DNA of 64,000 nt from Promethearchaeota archaeon. Its GTDB lineage: Archaea; Asgardarchaeota; Lokiarchaeia; Sigyniarchaeales; SOKP01. The stretch's first letter is position 1, and the number at the start of each line of letters is the position of its first letter. Made by a program: the position numbers and the translations under genes. The DNA lies in NCBI GenBank assembly GCA_016839745.1, contig JAEOTS010000116.1, positions 1-64,000 on the forward strand. Reading direction: 5' to 3'. Positions 63,591-64,000 of the stretch are shown here, one piece after another. The notes beneath the pieces were generated by a model. The model had not been told where the DNA came from, searched no databases, and was given only the letters and a program-made list of their open reading frames with translations.

Positions 63591-63977
63591 TCAGATATTT
63601 ATGATTACTTTATCAAATTTCAATTTACTTATTTTTCTTACACCATGATTACCCGAGCAATAGTCGCAATAGATTAACCCTGCTTCTTGAAGTTTTTTGA
63701 TTTGAGCTGATATATTAGCTTCTGTCATGTTTAAAATTGAAGCAATGTTAGAAACATCCATCCCTTCATTTGAGTTTTGAATTAGGTGAAGGATCGCGCG
63801 TCTTGTTTCTGAAGTGAGTGCTTTAGCTACCTTTTCGATTTGTTTGTCAGAATTTTTCGTGTAAGAATCATGATTTTCTTCGTACAGGTCTAATTCTAAT
63901 ACTTCATTCAATTTTGAATTTTTCAACTCTGAATCTGTCAATTCAGAATTTGGTAAATTAGTTTCACTCAATTCCAT
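63591..63977 (-). CDS. ArsR-type winged-helix transcription regulator
   Basis: This 128-residue protein has an acidic/Asn-rich N terminus (about 1-45) and an ArsR-type winged helix: VAKALTSETRRAILHLI, a recognition helix region with SNIASILNMTEANISAQIKKLQEAGLI, then a wing with YCDYCSGNHGVRKI. The CDYC pair in the wing could bind a metal. It is convergent with the preceding helical-repeat gene. Its targets are unknown. Confidence 0.88.
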   Translation of the reverse strand: MELSETNLPNSELTDSELKNSKLNEVLELDLYEENHDSYTKNSDKQIEKVAKALTSETRRAILHLIQNSNEGMDVSNIASILNMTEANISAQIKKLQEAGLIYCDYCSGNHGVRKISKLKFDKVIINI

Positions 63978-64000
63978 AAATATCGTTCAACCCTAAACAA

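Noticed and set aside
1-64000. CRISPR arrays, IS elements or transposases
   Set aside because: No regularly spaced repeats, terminal inverted repeats or transposase ORFs were seen.

Overview
The window comes from a low-GC archaeon. The gene content points to an Asgard archaeon, most likely of the Lokiarchaeia. It combines archaeal markers (RadA, tRNA-splicing endonuclease EndA, A/V-type ATPase subunits, MEMO1, an orphan MtrH-like protein) with eukaryote-like signalling parts: two multidomain small GTPases, a V4R/TRAPP-like protein, a vWA protein with two RING/PHD-like zinc fingers, and an alpha-SNAP-like helical-repeat protein. The lineage is inferred from gene content; no rRNA or tRNA gene was seen. 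Ribosome binding sites are mostly of the GGTGAT/AGTGAT type, matching the extreme 3' end of archaeal 16S rRNA, and TTG starts are common.

Layout. 0.1-7.2 kb: PurC, a MazG-like pyrophosphohydrolase, an alpha/beta hydrolase, then a minus-strand operon of an AGPS-like FAD oxidase, a CCG-type Fe-S protein and an FGGY sugar kinase. 7.3-16.4 kb: a helical protein, then amino-sugar metabolism (GlmM, a NagB-like protein, GlmS, a left-handed beta-helix acyltransferase-like protein) and a GH13 protein. 17.2-23.8 kb: a 2-hydroxyacyl-CoA dehydratase/benzoyl-CoA reductase-type system (two alpha paralogues, one beta subunit, one ASKHA activator) enclosing an unrecognised gene on the opposite strand. 23.9-26.4 kb: two VIT/CCC1-like membrane proteins and a PhoU-like protein. 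26.6-38.1 kb: a complete ATPase operon in the order K-C-H-F-E-A-B-D-I, followed by a zinc-ribbon membrane protein and a second A subunit. 38.1-44.2 kb: EndA, MEMO1, a coiled-coil protein, a PfkB kinase, a DUF457-like membrane protein, an OsmC-like protein and RadA. 44.3-52.6 kb: a membrane protein, a degenerate phosphohexomutase, a giant GH13 protein, a sugar nucleotidyltransferase and a GalT-like protein. 52.9-54.8 kb: a ribbon-helix-helix regulator and a 2-hydroxyacid dehydrogenase. 54.9-64 kb: the eukaryote-like cluster, an MtrH-like methyltransferase, a TPR-like protein and an ArsR-type regulator.

Most unusual observation: several genes have no ATG/GTG/TTG start although their reading frame and homology clearly extend upstream of the ORF-track start. 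A dehydratase alpha subunit and AtpC both appear to start with ACG-AGT-ATA exactly 9 nt after the G of a GGTG-like ribosome binding site; for the first, an intact paralogue in the same window has ATG at the aligned codon. AtpE appears to start with ATT. AtpD has no recognisable start codon and lies in frame directly behind the AtpB stop codon. This suggests non-AUG initiation supported by a strong ribosome binding site. RNA editing or assembly error are the alternatives.

Other notable points are the second A subunit with Arg changed to Pro next to the catalytic Glu, the AGPS-like oxidase with a redox partner, and the vWA-zinc-finger protein, whose layout recalls TFIIH p44/Ssl1.
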